Positions 27,511-36,449 of a stretch of DNA of 64,000 bases are shown here, in pieces. The stretch covers positions 158,124 to 222,123 of the forward strand of contig JAEEYP010000063.1 of NCBI GenBank assembly GCA_016288155.1, given 5' to 3'. Below the pieces are notes generated by a model. That model was not told the origin of the DNA. It was given only the letters and a program-made list of their open reading frames with translations, and ran no database searches. Position 1 is the stretch's first letter; each line of letters begins with the position of its first letter. This stretch comes from Clostridiales bacterium. GTDB lineage: Bacteria; Bacillota; Clostridia; Oscillospirales; CAG-272. Both the position numbers and the translations under genes were made by a program.

Positions 27511-28598
27511 TCCGTACGAATCCCGATTATAACGGCAGACCCGGAGACGGAAAAGTCTTTTATACGGTACTCGCAGCCGTCGGCTGCGTATTGGTCGTCA
27601 TACTTTTGATCTCTGCGCCGAAATTCTCGCTGCGTGCCGACGTGAGCGATACCGCCGCCGCTGAACATGCCAAAACAAACGGCAGCGAGACGTCGGCGCC
27701 GCCGCCGGAGACGGATCCGCCGGATACAACGCCTCCGTACACGGCCCCGCCCGAGACGATCCCCCCCGACACCGCTCCGCCGGAGACGGATCCGCCTGAA
27801 ACCGTCCCGCCGGAGACGGATCCTCCTGAGACTGCACCGTCTGAAACACAGCCCCCGATAACAACGCCCCCCGACACCACGCCTCCGGATACCGCTCCAC
27901 CCGAGACACAGCCGCCGGAGACGGCCTATCAGCTGCCGCCCGTCGATCCTGCGGTGCATCCCTGTCTTTTGACGGAGACGGAAGACGCGGGTACGGAGTA
28001 TCTTGACGATATCATCTTTATCGGCGATTCCACGACGTATTCCTTTTTGTACTACGGGAAACTGAACGGCGGAACGGATTCAAAACAGGTATGGACGCCC
28101 GCTTCAAGAACGCTGACGCTCAGTTACGCACTGACGACGACGATCCTCTACCCGGACACCGGTGAGGAGATCACGATCGAGCAGGCCGTCATGCGCAAGA
28201 AGCCACGGATCATCGTCATCACGCTTGGTGTAAACGGGATCTCCTTCATGAACGAGGAGTATTTCGTGTCCGTCTATACGAAACTCGTGAACATGATCGC
28301 CGCAGCTTCTCCCGACACAAAGATCATCCTGCAATCCATTTTTCCCGTCGCGCGCACGTGGGAGAAGATGGAGTCGATCAACAACGACAAGATCAATCGT
28401 GCGAACGAATGGATCCGCTGCATTGCCGACGATTGCGGCGTCAGGTATCTTGATACGATCTCCGTCCTCGCCGTGGACGCGGGCGGGTATCTCCCCGTTT
28501 CGTATCAGAACGGAGACGGTCTCCATCTGAACTCGAACGCCTGCGACATCGTCCTGCGTTATATCCGCACGCACGCCCTGCCCGATTATGTTCCCTAA
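27507..28598 (+). CDS. SGNH/GDSL-family hydrolase with TM anchor and Pro/Thr/Glu-rich linker
   Basis: IIFIGDSTTYSFLYYGKL block I and DGLHLN block V; ~80-aa PPETDPPDTTPP linker; GTG start overlapping the upstream stop. Confidence 0.82.
   Translation: MIRTNPDYNGRPGDGKVFYTVLAAVGCVLVVILLISAPKFSLRADVSDTAAAEHAKTNGSETSAPPPETDPPDTTPPYTAPPETIPPDTAPPETDPPETVPPETDPPETAPSETQPPITTPPDTTPPDTAPPETQPPETAYQLPPVDPAVHPCLLTETEDAGTEYLDDIIFIGDSTTYSFLYYGKLNGGTDSKQVWTPASRTLTLSYALTTTILYPDTGEEITIEQAVMRKKPRIIVITLGVNGISFMNEEYFVSVYTKLVNMIAAASPDTKIILQSIFPVARTWEKMESINNDKINRANEWIRCIADDCGVRYLDTISVLAVDAGGYLPVSYQNGDGLHLNSNACDIVLRYIRTHALPDYVP
27700..27925 (+). repeat. imprecise tandem repeat encoding PPET/PPDT linker
   Basis: Repeated CCGCCGGAGACGGATCC-type units within the SGNH hydrolase ORF. 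Confidence 0.8.
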
Positions 28599-28623
28599 CT
28601 ACAACGTCGAAAGGATTTTCTTC

Positions 28624-29121
28624 ATGAACGGAAAACGCTTACCGGCTCTTCTGCTTTTGACCGTGCTGTTCCTTGCAGCGCTCGTCGGCTGTGCGAACGG
28701 CCAAAAAACGTACCGCAGCGATGTAGACGTCCATGCACTGGCAGAAGCCTGCGGCGCGAAGCTCGCGTCAACATCGCTCATGGCGGACGCCGACGAGGAC
28801 TATCTCCGCTATCGCATGGGGCTGAGCGAAAGCTTTCTCCCCAATGCCGTTATACGGATACAGAACGCCGGAACGGCGCTGGACGAATTCGGAATACTCC
28901 GCGCGCCGGACAATCTTTCCCCCGTGCTCTTCGAGGATACGGTCAAAGCGTATCTTGACGCACGGAACGAGGAATGGACGGGGCTGTATCTCGCGGAAGA
29001 ATATCCCAAACTCCGCGACGCGGAATACAAGGTATTCGGGCAGTACGTCGTCTACGCGATCCTCTCCGAGGAGGACCGCGCGGCGCTGTTCGCCGAGGCG
29101 GAAGCACAACTTCTGAAATAA
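28624..29121 (+). CDS. DUF4358-like lipoprotein
   Basis: Lipobox LFLAALVGC; follows the SGNH hydrolase gene, an arrangement familiar from Clostridia. Confidence 0.6.
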   Translation: MNGKRLPALLLLTVLFLAALVGCANGQKTYRSDVDVHALAEACGAKLASTSLMADADEDYLRYRMGLSESFLPNAVIRIQNAGTALDEFGILRAPDNLSPVLFEDTVKAYLDARNEEWTGLYLAEEYPKLRDAEYKVFGQYVVYAILSEEDRAALFAEAEAQLLK

Positions 29122-29209
29122 CGTCAGCTTGTTCTTTATTATCTTAAAGAGATGCCGCTCCGGTCCCCCCGGAGCGGCATTCGTATCATTGATTTGTGAG
29201 GATACGGTC

Positions 29210-29701
29210 ATGAAATGGATCCCGGAAGCAGACGAACGAGCGATCCGCGAAAAATACACGCATACGCCGCCGAGAGATCCGGAAAAACAGAGCGGCTATG
29301 ACCGTTTTCGCTGCAATGACGCGGCGTATGATCTTTCCACGGGATTGACGGAAAGCGAAATGCGTGAACGGCTCACGATGCTTCTGACCGAGTGGGAGGG
29401 AGAAGATCATGCGTGCCTCGCAGTCCACGACGGTCCCGGCGTGCGCACGACGGTGTTTCTGAAAGGCTGTCCGCTCCGGTGCGTCTGGTGCCACAATCCC
29501 GAAAGCCAAAGCGCCGCGCCGCAGCTCGCCTACTACGAGCACCGCTGTGTCCGGTGCGGTCTGTGCGTCGGCGTCTGTCCTCACGGCGCACACAGCATCA
29601 CCTCGGACGGCAGACACCTTTTCACACGCGATTTCTGCCGCGCCTGCGGCGCGTGCGCCGACGTCTGCACCGGCACCTGCAGCTATACGGACGCCGTATG
29701 A
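29210..29701 (+). CDS. glycyl-radical enzyme activating protein, N-terminal radical SAM plus ferredoxin-type half (split/frameshifted)
   Basis: VHDGPGVRTTVFLKGCPLRCVWCHNPESQ and CVRCGLCVGVCPHGAH / CRACGACADVC clusters; stops at TGA 29699-29701. Confidence 0.75.
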   Translation: MKWIPEADERAIREKYTHTPPRDPEKQSGYDRFRCNDAAYDLSTGLTESEMRERLTMLLTEWEGEDHACLAVHDGPGVRTTVFLKGCPLRCVWCHNPESQSAAPQLAYYEHRCVRCGLCVGVCPHGAHSITSDGRHLFTRDFCRACGACADVCTGTCSYTDAV

Positions 29702-30282
29702 CGGCGGAGGAGGTCGCAGAGGCCGTACTTCAGGGTAAGCCGTTCTATGAAGCGTCTGTCGGCGGCGTCACGCTGTCCGGCGGCGAGCCGCTTTTGTATC
29801 CGGATTTCTGCGCAGACGTTTTCACCCGTCTCAAGGCTTACGGGATCGGCACGGCGATAGACACGAGCGCCGCCGTCGGAAGACGGGCGTTTCTCGTCAC
29901 CGCGCCGGTAACGGATCTGTATCTCGTAGACGTGAAGCATCCTTTCTCTGACGCGCACCGGGCGCTGACCGGCTTCGGGAACGAAGCGGTCTGGGAGAAT
30001 CTATCGCTTCTTACCGAACTCTCAAAGGACGTGGAAATACGCATTCCCATCATTCCCGGCGTGAACGACGGCGATGCGGAGATCCGGGCGGCGGCAGGTC
30101 GGCTGCGGGAGATCCCCGCTGTGAAGCGCGTGCGGCTCCTTCCCTACCGGGATCTGGCGCGCTCGAAATACGAAGCTCTCGGGATGCAGGATACGATGCC
30201 GCACGCAGCTACGCCGACGCCTGAGGAAATGGAAGCACACCGGATACGCTTCGCGTCCTATGGGCTGGAGACGGTCGTGTGA
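29698..30282 (+). CDS. glycyl-radical enzyme activating protein, C-terminal half (different frame)
   Basis: MTAEEVAEAVLQGKPFYEASVGGVTLSGGEPLLYPDF...IDTSAAVGRR...LYLVDVKHPFSDAHRALTG...IPIIPGVND; ATGA overlap with the first half. Confidence 0.75.
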   Translation: MTAEEVAEAVLQGKPFYEASVGGVTLSGGEPLLYPDFCADVFTRLKAYGIGTAIDTSAAVGRRAFLVTAPVTDLYLVDVKHPFSDAHRALTGFGNEAVWENLSLLTELSKDVEIRIPIIPGVNDGDAEIRAAAGRLREIPAVKRVRLLPYRDLARSKYEALGMQDTMPHAATPTPEEMEAHRIRFASYGLETVV

Positions 30283-30294
30283 GAAAAATAACAT

Positions 30295-30329
30295 AAAAAA
30301 CAAAGCCTCGCGTGATCGCGGGGCTTTGT
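30295..30329 (-). terminator. intrinsic terminator after tRNA-Lys
   Basis: CAAAGCCCCGCG-atca-CGCGAGGCTTTG followed by TTTTTT on the minus strand. Confidence 0.75.
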
Positions 30330-30333
30330 TCGC

Positions 30334-30409
30334 TGGTGCTCCATCGGAGATTCGAACTCCGGACACCTTGATTAAAAGTCAAGTGCTCTGCCAACTGAGC
30401 TAATGGGGC
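30334..30409 (-). tRNA. tRNA-Lys (anticodon TTT), CCA encoded
   Basis: GCCCCATTAGCTCAGTTGGCAGAGCACTTGACTTTTAATCAAGGTGTCCGGAGTTCGAATCTCCGATGGAGCACCA; cloverleaf with C3:A70 mismatch. Confidence 0.95.
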
Positions 30410-30424
30410 TGAAACAGCCTAATT

Positions 30425-30453
30425 ATAATATCACAAATCAGGCTGTATGTCAA
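30425..30453 (-). promoter_or_regulatory. tRNA-Lys promoter
   Basis: Minus strand TTGACA-N17-TATTAT. Confidence 0.75.
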
Positions 30454-30490
30454 TAGTCTTGGCGCAATTTTCCGGAAGAACCGGCACGGA

Positions 30491-32146
30491 TCACGCTTTA
30501 TAACTGTCTTTCAGGCTGACCGAACGGTTGAAGACCGGATACGACGGCGTAAAGTCCTTCGCGTCCGGGCAGAAATAGCCGAGCCGCATGAACTGGAAGG
30601 AGGACGGCACCTTCGCATCCGCGAGCGACGCCTCCAGCTTGCAGCCGGTCAGCGTCTCAAGCGACGTAGGATTGAGGCACTCGATGAAATTCTTGCCCTC
30701 TCCCTCCGGCTCCGGATCGGAAAAGAGATTCGAGTACAGGCGCACCTCGGCGTCGATCGCCGTCCCGGCGTCGACCCAGTGGATCGTGCTCTTGATCTTG
30801 CGGCCGTCGGCAGGGTTCCCGCCGCCGGAGGCCGGATCGTATTCGCAGAGCACCTCCGTCACACGACCTTGTTCATCCTTGACGCAGCCGGTGCAGCGGA
30901 CGACGTACGCGCCCTTGAGGCGGACCTCATTTCCCGGGAAGAGGCGGAAGAACTTTCCTTCCTTCTCCTCCATAAAGTCGTCTTCCTCGATCCAGAGATG
31001 ACGGGAGAATGTGATCTCCCGCGTCCCGGCGCTCTCGTCCATCGGATTGTTCTCCACGGTGAACGTTTCCGTCTTCCCTTCCGGAAAATTCGTAACGGTC
31101 AGGCGGACGGGATGCAGGACCGCCATCACGCGTGCCGCGTGCTCGTTCAGATCCTCCCGCAGGCAATGCTCGAGAAAATCGTATTCAACGGTGGAGGGCG
31201 CCTTGGCGACGCCGATCCGCTCGCAGAAATTCCGGATGGACGACGGCGTGTAACCGCGGCGGCGCAGGCCGCACAGCGTCGGCATTCTCGGATCGTCCCA
31301 GCCTGATACGCGCCCTTCCTCCACGAGCTGGCGCAGTTTGCGTTTACTCATGACGGTATAGGTGATCCCGAGGCGGGCAAACTCGATCTGACGCGGGCGG
31401 CACGGAACGCTGACGTTGTCAACGACCCAGTTATACAGCGGACGGTGATTCTCGTATTCGAGCGAACAGAGGCTGAAGGTGATCCTCTCCAGTGCGTCCT
31501 GGATCGGGTGTGCAAAGTCGTACATCGGAAAGATGCACCATTTCGTCCCTTGCCTGTGATGCTCGATGTAACGGATGCGGTAGAGGACCGGATCGCGCAT
31601 ATTGAAGTTGCCGGAGGCAAGATCGATCTTCGCACGAAGCGTATATCTGCCTTCGGGAAACTCGCCCGCTCTCATCCGGCGGAAAAGATCCATGCTTTCC
31701 GCCGCCGGACGGTCGCGGTAGGGCGATACGGCGGGATGCGTCAGATCCCCACGGTAATCACGGAATTCCTCCGCCGTCAGTTCGCACACGTAGGCGAGTC
31801 CCTTTTCGATCAGCTCTTCCGCATAAAGATACGTTTGTTCAAAATAATCCGATCCGTAATAGAAGCGGTCTCCCCAGTCGAAGCCGAGCCAATGGATATC
31901 TTCCTTGATGGCGTCGACGTATTCCGTATCCTCCTTCGCGGGATTCGTGTCATCCATGCGAAGATTGCACAGACCGTGATACTTTTCCGCCGTGCCGAAG
32001 TCGATCATCAGTGCCTTGCAGTGTCCGATATGCAGATATCCGTTCGGTTCCGGAGGGAACCGTGTGTGTACCTCCGACGCACGCCCGGCGGCGAGATCTT
32101 CGTCGATGAAATCATGAATGAAATTGGAAGTCGTTTTTTCGTCCAT
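30491..32146 (-). CDS. glnS: glutaminyl-tRNA synthetase
   Basis: RFPPEPNGYLHIGHCKAL, NLRMDDTNPAKE, VMSKRKLRQLV class I signatures and GlnRS C-terminal beta domains. Confidence 0.96.
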   Translation of the reverse strand: MDEKTTSNFIHDFIDEDLAAGRASEVHTRFPPEPNGYLHIGHCKALMIDFGTAEKYHGLCNLRMDDTNPAKEDTEYVDAIKEDIHWLGFDWGDRFYYGSDYFEQTYLYAEELIEKGLAYVCELTAEEFRDYRGDLTHPAVSPYRDRPAAESMDLFRRMRAGEFPEGRYTLRAKIDLASGNFNMRDPVLYRIRYIEHHRQGTKWCIFPMYDFAHPIQDALERITFSLCSLEYENHRPLYNWVVDNVSVPCRPRQIEFARLGITYTVMSKRKLRQLVEEGRVSGWDDPRMPTLCGLRRRGYTPSSIRNFCERIGVAKAPSTVEYDFLEHCLREDLNEHAARVMAVLHPVRLTVTNFPEGKTETFTVENNPMDESAGTREITFSRHLWIEEDDFMEEKEGKFFRLFPGNEVRLKGAYVVRCTGCVKDEQGRVTEVLCEYDPASGGGNPADGRKIKSTIHWVDAGTAIDAEVRLYSNLFSDPEPEGEGKNFIECLNPTSLETLTGCKLEASLADAKVPSSFQFMRLGYFCPDAKDFTPSYPVFNRSVSLKDSYKA

Positions 32147-32158
32147 CGTCGTTTTCCT

Positions 32159-33811
32159 TTATCTTTCAAGCGTTTCCAGAAGCGCATGTATGCGCGCAAG
32201 CACCGTCTTGCGTCCGAGCACGCGCATGACCTCGTACATATCCGGAGAGTTGAGCTTGCCCGTCACGGCGACGCGCAAAAACATGCTCACGTCGGCGACT
32301 GAGCCGCGGAACGCGGCGGGATCCGCGCGGTAGGCTTTCATATCGGAGGCATAGCCGAGCGAATCGGTGATAGCCTTGATCTTGTCAAACCAGACGCTTT
32401 GCTCGTCGGCGGGGTCGTAGTCCTGCGCGAAGACCGTCAACGCGGCACACACGTCGGCTTTATCGAACTTCGGGTCGATCTCGTCCTCGCGCGCAAACAG
32501 CGCGTCGAAAATGAAGCCCATATAGCTTTTTGCCTCGCTCCAGATCGCAAGATCCTTTCGCGGCTTCTTTCCGCCGCGGCCGATGGCAAAGGCGGCGCGT
32601 GCCTTATCAGGCTCGGCTTCGAGCGCGGCGGCAAACGGCACGTCGAATTCCTTTGCCCATTCGAGCACGAGCGCATAAACTTCATCTGCCGACATGCGCG
32701 AGATGACGTTTTTCGAGACGTCGCGCAGCTTGTCCACGTCGAACAGCGAGCCTGCCGGGTTCATCTTTTTATAAGAGAATTTGAAATCGTCGAGATTCGC
32801 GTCGGGGTTGGCCTGGCGCCAGTCCTCGAAGTTGGAATTCAGGATCGTCAGCACATATTCGAGCACCGCCGGGACGGGATAGCCCTGCGCCTGATAGAAG
32901 GTCAGGGCAAGCTCGGGATCCTTGCGCTTTGAAAGCTTGCGTTTGCTCGTGCCGTCCATCTTCATAAGCGGACCGATGTGCGCGTATTTCGGGAGCCGGA
33001 AGCCCAGCGCGCGGAAAAGCTGCACATGGAAGGGGAGCGAGGGAAGCCATTCGTCGCCGCGCACGACGTGCGTCGTGCGCATCAGGTGATCGTCCACCGC
33101 GTGGGCGAAATGATAAGTCGGGATACCGTCGGACTTTAACAGCACGTGGTCGACGTCGTTTTCCGTAAGCTCCAGATTGCCTTTTATCAGGTCGGTGAAC
33201 TTGATCTTGTTCTCGATATTGCCCTCCGAGCGGAAGCGCAGCACCCACGGCTTGCCCGCGGCGAGCTCGGTCTTGATGTCCTCCATCGGTCGGTCGCGCC
33301 ATACGGCATAGGCGCCGTAGTAACCGAAATTGTCCTTGCGTGCCTCCTGCGTATTGCGCATGGCGTCGAGCTCCTCCTCGGTGCAGAAGCAGGGATAGGC
33401 CTTGCCCTCCGCGACGAGCTTTTTGGCGTAGACATGATAGATTTGTGCTCTCTGACGCTGTCGGTACGGGCCGTAGGGACCTATATCGCCGTCCACGGTC
33501 GCTCCCTCGTCAAAGAGGATATGATAATGCTTCAGCGCCTCGATCAGCGTTTCCACAGCACCTTGCACCTCGCGCTTGGCGTCGGTGTCCTCGATGCGCA
33601 GGAAAAACACGCCGCCGGATTGGTGGCACAGCCGTTCGCTGGTCAGTCCCTGTACGATGTTGCCAAGATGCACGAAGCCCGTCGGCGACGGGGCGGCGCG
33701 CGAAACGATCGCGCCCTCGGGCAACTGACGCGCCGGATAGCGCGATTCCAGCTCTTCCGGCGTCAGCTTTACATCCGGGAACAACAATTCCGCCAAATAC
33801 GGATAGTCCAT
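32159..33811 (-). CDS. gltX: glutamyl-tRNA synthetase
   Basis: SRAAPSPTGFVHLGNIVQGL, FFLRIEDTDAKRE, KMDGTSKRKLSKRKDPELALTFY. Start at MDYPYLAEL after AAAGGAGATATCT. Confidence 0.92.
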   Translation of the reverse strand: MDYPYLAELLFPDVKLTPEELESRYPARQLPEGAIVSRAAPSPTGFVHLGNIVQGLTSERLCHQSGGVFFLRIEDTDAKREVQGAVETLIEALKHYHILFDEGATVDGDIGPYGPYRQRQRAQIYHVYAKKLVAEGKAYPCFCTEEELDAMRNTQEARKDNFGYYGAYAVWRDRPMEDIKTELAAGKPWVLRFRSEGNIENKIKFTDLIKGNLELTENDVDHVLLKSDGIPTYHFAHAVDDHLMRTTHVVRGDEWLPSLPFHVQLFRALGFRLPKYAHIGPLMKMDGTSKRKLSKRKDPELALTFYQAQGYPVPAVLEYVLTILNSNFEDWRQANPDANLDDFKFSYKKMNPAGSLFDVDKLRDVSKNVISRMSADEVYALVLEWAKEFDVPFAAALEAEPDKARAAFAIGRGGKKPRKDLAIWSEAKSYMGFIFDALFAREDEIDPKFDKADVCAALTVFAQDYDPADEQSVWFDKIKAITDSLGYASDMKAYRADPAAFRGSVADVSMFLRVAVTGKLNSPDMYEVMRVLGRKTVLARIHALLETLER

Positions 33812-33822
33812 AGATATCTCCT

Positions 33823-34440
33823 TTACAGATACGGATTCGCTTTGATTTGTTCTTCGATCGTAGTGTCGGGTCCGTGACCGGGATACACGCGCGTATCGCC
33901 GGGCAGCAGGCACAGCCCGGCCAGCGATGCGGACAGCACGCTCCAACTTCCGCCCGGCAGATCGGTACGTCCGATGGATCGGTCAAAGAGCGTGTCGCCG
34001 CTCACGAGAAAGTCCTTGCCGCGAAAGCAGACGGAGCCGGGCGTATGCCCCGGCGTGGAGAGGACGGTGAGCGTCTCCTCTCCAAGCGTCAGCGTTTCCC
34101 CGCCGTCCCAAAGTCCGTCCGCCGGGCGGCGGCGGATCTGTTCGCCGACAAGGAGAGCGGAAACGTTGCGCACGGGATCGCCGAGCATCTCCGCGTCCGC
34201 CCGATGGATGTACGCGGGAACGCCGAATGCGTCGCGCAGCGCGTCGAGCGTCAGGATGTGGTCAAAATGCCCGTGTGTGAGCAGAATGCCCGTCAGCGTC
34301 ACGCCGCGCTCCCGGAGCGTCGCCGCAACGGCGGAGACGGAGGCGGTGGGATCGACGAGGAGCGCCTGCCGCGAAACGTCGTCCCAAAGCAGATAACAGT
34401 TGGCGGCGAAGCCAGACGCGGGGATGGTACAAAGCTGCAT
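33823..34440 (-). CDS. MBL-fold metallo-hydrolase (glyoxalase II-like)
   Basis: LLTHGHFDHILTLDAL, STPGHTPGSVCF, VSGDTLFDRSIGRTDLPGG, VYPGHGPDT. Confidence 0.92.
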   Translation of the reverse strand: MQLCTIPASGFAANCYLLWDDVSRQALLVDPTASVSAVAATLRERGVTLTGILLTHGHFDHILTLDALRDAFGVPAYIHRADAEMLGDPVRNVSALLVGEQIRRRPADGLWDGGETLTLGEETLTVLSTPGHTPGSVCFRGKDFLVSGDTLFDRSIGRTDLPGGSWSVLSASLAGLCLLPGDTRVYPGHGPDTTIEEQIKANPYL

Positions 34441-34509
34441 TTTATCACCTCTTCGGCATGCGGGCGCGATCTCTGTACATTATAGCATGATTGTCCCGTT
34501 TCGTCCATA

Positions 34510-34572
34510 GCAACACTCGATTTTCTCAAAGAAAATCAAGGATTTCGTCAGGAAATCCCCTGCGGTTGTTGC
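34510..34572. repeat. cruciform-like element (two hairpins inside an outer stem)
   Basis: Outer GCAACA/TGTTGC; hairpins GATTTTC-tcaaa-GAAAATC and GGATTTC-gtcag-GAAATCC. Confidence 0.6.
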
Positions 34573-34649
34573 ATTCGCGCTTTTTTTATGGTAGAATGAT
34601 ACCGTATATACGGAATACTGTTTTGATTTTACGGAAAGACGGTGTCAGT

Positions 34650-35477
34650 ATGGATAACAGCAAAAAGGTCGCGTTCCGCTCCTCTATCGGAGGATACAAC
34701 CGAGAAGACGTGCATCAGTATATCCTGAAGGCGGACAGCGCCGCCGCGGAGCGTGAACAGTCCCTGCGCGAGGAAGCGGAAACGGCACGTCGATCGGCTG
34801 ACGCGGCTGCAGCCGAAGCGCAGTCGGAGCGGGAAAAAGCCGCGCGGCTTGAAAGCGATCTCGTACAGCTCAAAGAGCGGCTTGCCGCCGTACAAGGAGA
34901 ACTGGACGCGGCGCGCAAGGAACTGGAATCCGCCGCTGAACGGCAAAAGGACGACGCGGCGCGCATCGCCTCCCTTGAAGAACAGCTTCAAAAGCGGGAT
35001 ACGCAATCCGCCGAAGAAACGGAACAGAAATCGAAGAAATACGACCGGATCAGCGCGCAGATCGGCGATATCATGATCAACGCGAATACGACCGCCGACA
35101 GCATCATCGCCACGGCGACGCGTCGTGCCGCCAATATCGTCACGGAAACGGAAGAGGAGGCAGTCGCCATCCGTTCCCATCTTTCCCAGACGACGGACGA
35201 GGCACTGGAGCGCCTGAGCACCGTTCTGCACGCTTCCACCGACCGATGCGTCGGCGAAATGATCGGGATGCTCTCGCAGATGCGCGAGCAGGCGGATCTT
35301 CTCATCGGAGATTTTTCCTCGCAGACGAGCACGCTTGAATCCAAGATCGCCGAGCATCAGTCCGCCGTAACGGAGGCACTCGATTCCGCACTGAACGAGC
35401 TCGATGAAAAATACGGGATCCGTCCGGAAAAAGCAGAACAACCGGAAAAGTCGGATAAGAAGGAAGATAACCCTTGA
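34650..35477 (+). CDS. DivIVA/GpsB-like coiled-coil protein
   Basis: N-terminal FRSSIGGYNREDVHQYI followed by a long coiled coil; resembles DivIVA-domain proteins. Confidence 0.75.
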   Translation: MDNSKKVAFRSSIGGYNREDVHQYILKADSAAAEREQSLREEAETARRSADAAAAEAQSEREKAARLESDLVQLKERLAAVQGELDAARKELESAAERQKDDAARIASLEEQLQKRDTQSAEETEQKSKKYDRISAQIGDIMINANTTADSIIATATRRAANIVTETEEEAVAIRSHLSQTTDEALERLSTVLHASTDRCVGEMIGMLSQMREQADLLIGDFSSQTSTLESKIAEHQSAVTEALDSALNELDEKYGIRPEKAEQPEKSDKKEDNP

Positions 35478-36388
35478 CGTCCCAAAATAATATGGAGACT
35501 CTCAACCGTCAGATCGGTCAACGGATACAGATGCTCCGCCGCGTAAGCGGTATGACGCAGGCTCAGCTCGCGAACGGGCTCATCACCCGCAATATGCTCA
35601 GCCTCATTGAAAACGGGAACGCCTCGCCTTCCCTCTCCACACTGACGGAGATCGCCGCGCGGCTGAATATCCCGGTCGGGTATTTCTTTGCCGGGAGCGA
35701 AGAAGAAAGCGCGCAGTTTGCCAAGATGCGCAAGATCGGAGAGATCAGGCGGCTGTTTCTGGACGGTTCTTTTTCCGAATGCATCACCGTCTGTGCTTCC
35801 CTTCGGTACCCGGACGATGAGATCTTATGGATCACGTCGGAATGCGAGGCATCGCTCGCACAGCGCTGTCTTATGCGCGGCGCGCTCCGCAGTGCCGGCG
35901 CGCACTGGGAGGCGGCGGCACAAGCAGCCGAACGGTGCGCCTACGCAAACGGAGAGATCGCGGCGACCGCCGCCTACTGGAACATGCTGATCGGCGCGGT
36001 AAGCCGCACGGATATCCCGGCGGAAGCGGGGCGGTCGGAATCGTACCCGCACGCGCGCGTCGAAGCGGAGATCTTCACCTATATGCGCGCGCTGGCGCTC
36101 CTCGATGAAGGAGACGTGAAGACTGCCGCTGCGCTGCGCGAATGCGGGATCATCAAGCAGGCGTCGCGGCTCGACTATCTCGCTGCTTGTCTCGCGGCGG
36201 CGTCCGGTAACGCGGAGGAAGCGCATGAGGCGCTGTGCCGTGTGCAGGAAAGCGAGGAAACGCTTTTCTTCACCCGCTTCCGTGCCACGGCGGCGCTGGA
36301 GAAGGAGGCACAGGCTGCCGGCGATTATAAGAGCGCGTATCAGTATTCCACAAAACGTGCCGCGCTTCTCGAACAGTTTTCCAGATAA
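35474..36388 (+). CDS. XRE-family HTH regulator with TPR-like C-terminus
   Basis: IGQRIQMLRRVSGMTQAQLANGLITRNMLSLIENGNASPSLSTLTEIA; TTG start overlapping the previous stop (TTGA), alternative ATG at 35492. Confidence 0.85.
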   Translation: MTSQNNMETLNRQIGQRIQMLRRVSGMTQAQLANGLITRNMLSLIENGNASPSLSTLTEIAARLNIPVGYFFAGSEEESAQFAKMRKIGEIRRLFLDGSFSECITVCASLRYPDDEILWITSECEASLAQRCLMRGALRSAGAHWEAAAQAAERCAYANGEIAATAAYWNMLIGAVSRTDIPAEAGRSESYPHARVEAEIFTYMRALALLDEGDVKTAAALRECGIIKQASRLDYLAACLAAASGNAEEAHEALCRVQESEETLFFTRFRATAALEKEAQAAGDYKSAYQYSTKRAALLEQFSR

Positions 36389-36413
36389 GATTTTACAAAT
36401 AAGATTAGAAAAA

Positions 36414-36449
36414 ACGCCGCGGAGCGCAACTCCGCGGCGTTTCGTTTTT
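36414..36449. terminator. bidirectional intrinsic terminator
   Basis: ACGCCGCGGAG-cgcaa-CTCCGCGGCGT followed by TTCGTTTTT, and preceded by an A-run. Confidence 0.85.

Noticed and set aside
27700-27925. Short repeats that could be mistaken for a CRISPR array
   Set aside because: Repeats are in-frame codon-level PPET/PPDT units inside an ORF, with no unique spacers; no cas genes nearby.
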